Positions 59,513 through 64,000 of a stretch of DNA of 64,000 nt are shown piece by piece. The translations under genes and the position numbers were made by a program. This DNA is from JAHRAW01 sp965212085 (GTDB taxonomy: Bacteria > Pseudomonadota > Gammaproteobacteria > Arenicellales > Poriferihabitantaceae): contig OZ243042.1 of the NCBI GenBank assembly GCA_965212085.1, positions 558,001-622,000 on the forward strand, given 5' to 3'. The notes below the pieces were generated by a model that saw only the letters and a program-made list of their open reading frames with translations, ran no database searches and had not been told where the DNA came from. Each line of letters begins with the position of its first letter. Within the stretch, counting starts at the first letter, position 1.

Positions 59513-60094
59513 TCACTCGACTTTCACGACCTTCACAACCTTTAGTGGCTCGCTCTTGATGCCGTGGTCGCCGAAAAAGATGAGCCTTAGCAGGTGGTCG
59601 GTAAAGGCGATGAACAACAACGTGGTCCCGAGGCCCATCGCGATTTGCGGAATCCACAACGGCGTCGCATCCTGCCCCTGGCTGATGTCATTGATGGCGA
59701 TGGAAACGCGCACCGCGCCCCAGGCGTACCAGCAAAAATATCCGGACAGGAAGACGGCGACGCCGAAACACCAGATTTCCGCGATTCGCCGGTGTCTTCC
59801 CAGCCTGGTCAGAAGGAGGGTAACGCGAATATGCGCGCCATGATTGAGCGCGTACGCCAATGAAAAAAAAGACGCGGCGGCCATGCAGTAGCCGGCATAT
59901 GCGGTGGATCCGGGAACGACGTGCCCGGTCCAGCGGGCGATCATCTGCACGCTGATGATTACCAGGAGCAAAAACAAAAAGCCCGCCCCGGTCAGGCCGC
60001 CGGCCAGGTACAGGCCGTCTAGCAGCCGCCTGATGCGATTGCCGCCGTTCACTTGGGGTTGAGGCGCGGATACATGAAAACATTCGAGCGGCAC
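59513..60094 (-). CDS. dctQ: TRAP transporter small permease (DctQ)
   Basis: This 193-aa protein has four transmembrane segments: AGFLFLLLVIISVQMIARW, YAGYCMAAASFFSLAYAL, IWCFGVAVFLSGYFCWYAW and MGLGTTLLFIAFTDHLLRL. The end KVVKVVKVE is a Lys/Val triplet repeat (nt 59516-59540). It couples to DctM. The 48 bases to dctP include no obvious gene. Confidence 0.88.
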   Translation of the reverse strand: MPLECFHVSAPQPQVNGGNRIRRLLDGLYLAGGLTGAGFLFLLLVIISVQMIARWTGHVVPGSTAYAGYCMAAASFFSLAYALNHGAHIRVTLLLTRLGRHRRIAEIWCFGVAVFLSGYFCWYAWGAVRVSIAINDISQGQDATPLWIPQIAMGLGTTLLFIAFTDHLLRLIFFGDHGIKSEPLKVVKVVKVE

Positions 60095-60142
60095 AAGACC
60101 GCCCGAATACCCGTCGGCACACTGTCAACCGTTGTAAAAAAG

Positions 60143-61138
60143 TTAGTTGGCTTCCTTGAACGCATTGATAATGGCTTTTCCGTCGGCGCCCGCCGCCTCT
60201 TCCCATTCGGCGGCCATGGTCGTGCCGATCTCCCGCAAGCCTTGTTTTAGTTGCTCGCCGGGAGGCGACACTTGCATGCCGTTTGCGGCGAGTTGCGCGA
60301 CGTACCAGCCCGACAACTGCTCGGCGCGGGCGGTGCCGGCAACGCCCGCCAGCATAGCCGATGACCACAGGCAATTCTGCGACTGCCGGGGAAGCGCATC
60401 AAACGCTTTCTTGTTGGCGAACACCGTGTTTCGCGGCACCCACGCCTGAACGTCGTAGAAGTGCGACAGGTGTTCCCAGACTTTTTTGTCATAGCCCGTG
60501 GCGCCCGAAGAAACAAACGCGTCGGCGACACCGGTGGCCAGCGCCTGAACGAGTTCAGCCGCTTCAATTTGCACGGGCAACATACCGGACAATTCGGCAA
60601 GCCGCGCGGTGGCGGCATTGTAAGCCCGGAATTTTATGCCTTGCATGTCCGCAATGGAGTTCACCGCGTTCTTGGAATACAAACCCTGCGGCGGCCATGG
60701 AACCGAATACAGGATCACCAGATTTTGTTTGTCCAGCACCTCCACCAACACCTTGCTGGCGGCTGCTTTCAGTTTTTCCGATTCCGCAAATGAAGTCGCC
60801 AGGAAGGGCACGGAGTCAAATCCAAACACGGCGTTCTCATTGGCGTGAGCGGAGAGCAAGCGCTCGCCGATTTGCACCTGCCCGGTCTGCACCGCGCGTT
60901 TTATTTCATTGCCCTTGAACAGCGAACCGCCGCCGTGGACGGTGATTTGGAGTTCGCCGCCGGTGCAGATAGCGACCGCTTCGGCAAACAATTTGCCGTT
61001 GATGGTGTGATAATTCCCATCATTGTAGGCCATCGGCATGTCCCATTTTTCTGCGGCCAACGCCTGCCCGAAAAAAAACAAAACACCAAGCGCGCATAGC
61101 GCCTGTTTTTGGTATGAAATCATTCGATGTACAAGCAT
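60143..61138 (-). CDS. dctP: TRAP transporter substrate-binding protein (DctP)
   Basis: This 331-aa periplasmic protein has a signal peptide (KQALCALGVLFFFGQALAAE). The solute-binding core includes GGSLFKGNEIKRAVQTGQVQIGE, FDSVPFLATSFAES, and the ligand Arg region GIKFRAYNAATARLAELSG. Its order dctP-dctQ-dctM is standard. The ligand is probably a small organic acid because of the Arg, but its identity is open. ATG 61123 (MISYQKQ) is an alternative start. The gap 61139-61374 holds no gene. Confidence 0.93.
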   Translation of the reverse strand: MLVHRMISYQKQALCALGVLFFFGQALAAEKWDMPMAYNDGNYHTINGKLFAEAVAICTGGELQITVHGGGSLFKGNEIKRAVQTGQVQIGERLLSAHANENAVFGFDSVPFLATSFAESEKLKAAASKVLVEVLDKQNLVILYSVPWPPQGLYSKNAVNSIADMQGIKFRAYNAATARLAELSGMLPVQIEAAELVQALATGVADAFVSSGATGYDKKVWEHLSHFYDVQAWVPRNTVFANKKAFDALPRQSQNCLWSSAMLAGVAGTARAEQLSGWYVAQLAANGMQVSPPGEQLKQGLREIGTTMAAEWEEAAGADGKAIINAFKEAN

Positions 61139-61374
61139 GATTGGCTCCTCGTGGTGGATGGTTGGGGGATTGACAACCGGTTTGATTTAATTGTCCGGCT
61201 TGCGCGTGAACCGGGCGGCTCGACAGAGTTTCAAGTTCAGCCCCGCGTCTTTGTTTGCGATCAGGTTGGCAATTATTCGACCAGTTTTGGGGGCGGATGT
61301 CAACCGGTTCCAAGCGGGATCGGCGCCAAGGTTTCAGGTCCCGGCGAGGCGCGTGAATCCATAAACGAACCAAT

Positions 61375-61403
61375 AAAAAAGCCCCGGCGATTAACCGGGG
61401 CTT
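61375..61403 (-). terminator. Intrinsic terminator of the rRNA operon
   Basis: On the minus strand GCCCCGG, a seven-base loop and CCGGGGC form a stem (61401-61381), followed by TTTTTT (61380-61375). It lies 11 bases beyond the 5S gene, as expected for the end of an rrn operon transcribed leftward. Confidence 0.9.
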
Positions 61404-61412
61404 TGGCGTTAA

Positions 61413-61532
61413 ATGCCTGGCAGTGTCCTACTTTCACATGGGGAGACCCCACACTATCATCGGCGCTAAGCGTTTTCACTTCTGAGTTCGGGATGGGATC
61501 AGGTGGTACCCGCTCGCTATGGCCGCCAGGCA
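61413..61532 (-). rRNA. rrf: 5S ribosomal RNA
   Basis: The minus strand gives TGCCTGGCGGCCATAGCGAG at the 5' end, CCCATCCCGAACTCAGAAGT in the conserved loop and CACTGCCAGGCA at the 3' end. The terminal TGCCTGGC/GCCAGGCA stem closes the molecule. The length is about 120 bases, as usual. Ends are set from the stem and may be off by one or two. Confidence 0.95.
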
Positions 61533-61687
61533 ATTCTTTCAAAAATAATTCCGGGGAATTATTTTTTGGCCGTCCATTCCATTCTATCGGAAATAAACGA
61601 CAAACAGGGTAGTCATCGGCGCAATATCGCTTGTGCACAACCTTTCGAGAACAAGCCAACCTCTCGAGGCGAACCTCTTGGGGTTGT

Positions 61688-64000
<2,313 letters not shown>

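Noticed and set aside
61533..61687. Possible tRNA in the 23S-5S spacer
   Set aside because: No cloverleaf or T-loop sequence could be found; nor elsewhere in the window.

Overview
The window reads as a GC-rich gammaproteobacterial chromosome. The strongest clues are the lptC-lptA-lptB-hpf-ptsN-rapZ-HPr-EI gene order, a waaG/waaP lipopolysaccharide-core cluster and a Qmo/Hdr-type energy operon of the sort found in sulfur-oxidising or sulfate-reducing bacteria. A TusA-like sulfur carrier, FdhD and a tungsten/molybdenum-type aldehyde oxidoreductase operon fit a chemolithotrophic or mixotrophic life. TRAP and LysE transporters with CoA-linked catabolic genes suggest uptake of small organic acids. 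A marine or host-associated sulfur oxidiser would fit, but that is inference.

Layout. 1-5.5 kb: LPS export genes and a PTS-Ntr-like operon, without rpoN in its usual place. 5.5-6.5 kb: duplicated ptsI tail, an orphan Phd-like antitoxin and several palindromic repeats. 6.5-10.7 kb (minus): ABC-2 exporter, DUF3108 protein, purN, purM. 10.9-12.9 kb: AT-rich restriction-modification pair. 13-15.6 kb: Crp/Fnr regulator, pgsA, hda, wrbA. 15.6-18.6 kb: an autotransporter-like gene with a C14 tract near its 5' end and repeat elements read through in frame. 18.7-25.1 kb (minus): aldehyde:ferredoxin oxidoreductase operon with ferredoxin, FAD subunit, two MoaD-like carriers and moaA, interrupted by an AT-rich lipoprotein gene. 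25.2-27.8 kb: folK-folP fusion and argE. 27.9-30.6 kb: AT-rich HelD-like helicase. 30.6-32.8 kb: Ldh2-family dehydrogenase and toxin-antitoxin genes, one of them a remnant. 32.9-39.3 kb (minus): qmoA-qmoB-[Mrr-like endonuclease]-hdrC-hdrB. 39.6-44.9 kb: CbbQ/NorQ-like ATPase, rpiA, tusA, BepA-like protease, a decayed methyltransferase/endonuclease and folD. 45-49.4 kb: LPS core glycosyltransferase and kinases. 49.5-54.2 kb: AAA/DUF4143 ATPase, fdhD, adenylate cyclase, LysE exporter. 54.2-61.1 kb (minus): acyl-CoA dehydrogenase, aldehyde dehydrogenase, CoA-transferase and TRAP transporter. 61.4-64 kb (minus): 5S and partial 23S rRNA with a terminator.

Three themes run across the window. First, a mosaic family of short palindromic repeats shares outer arms and recurs in four places, once inside a reading frame. 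Second, several AT-rich genes with defence or accessory character sit cleanly inside GC-rich operons. Third, many housekeeping proteins carry short in-frame tandem repeats in non-catalytic segments.
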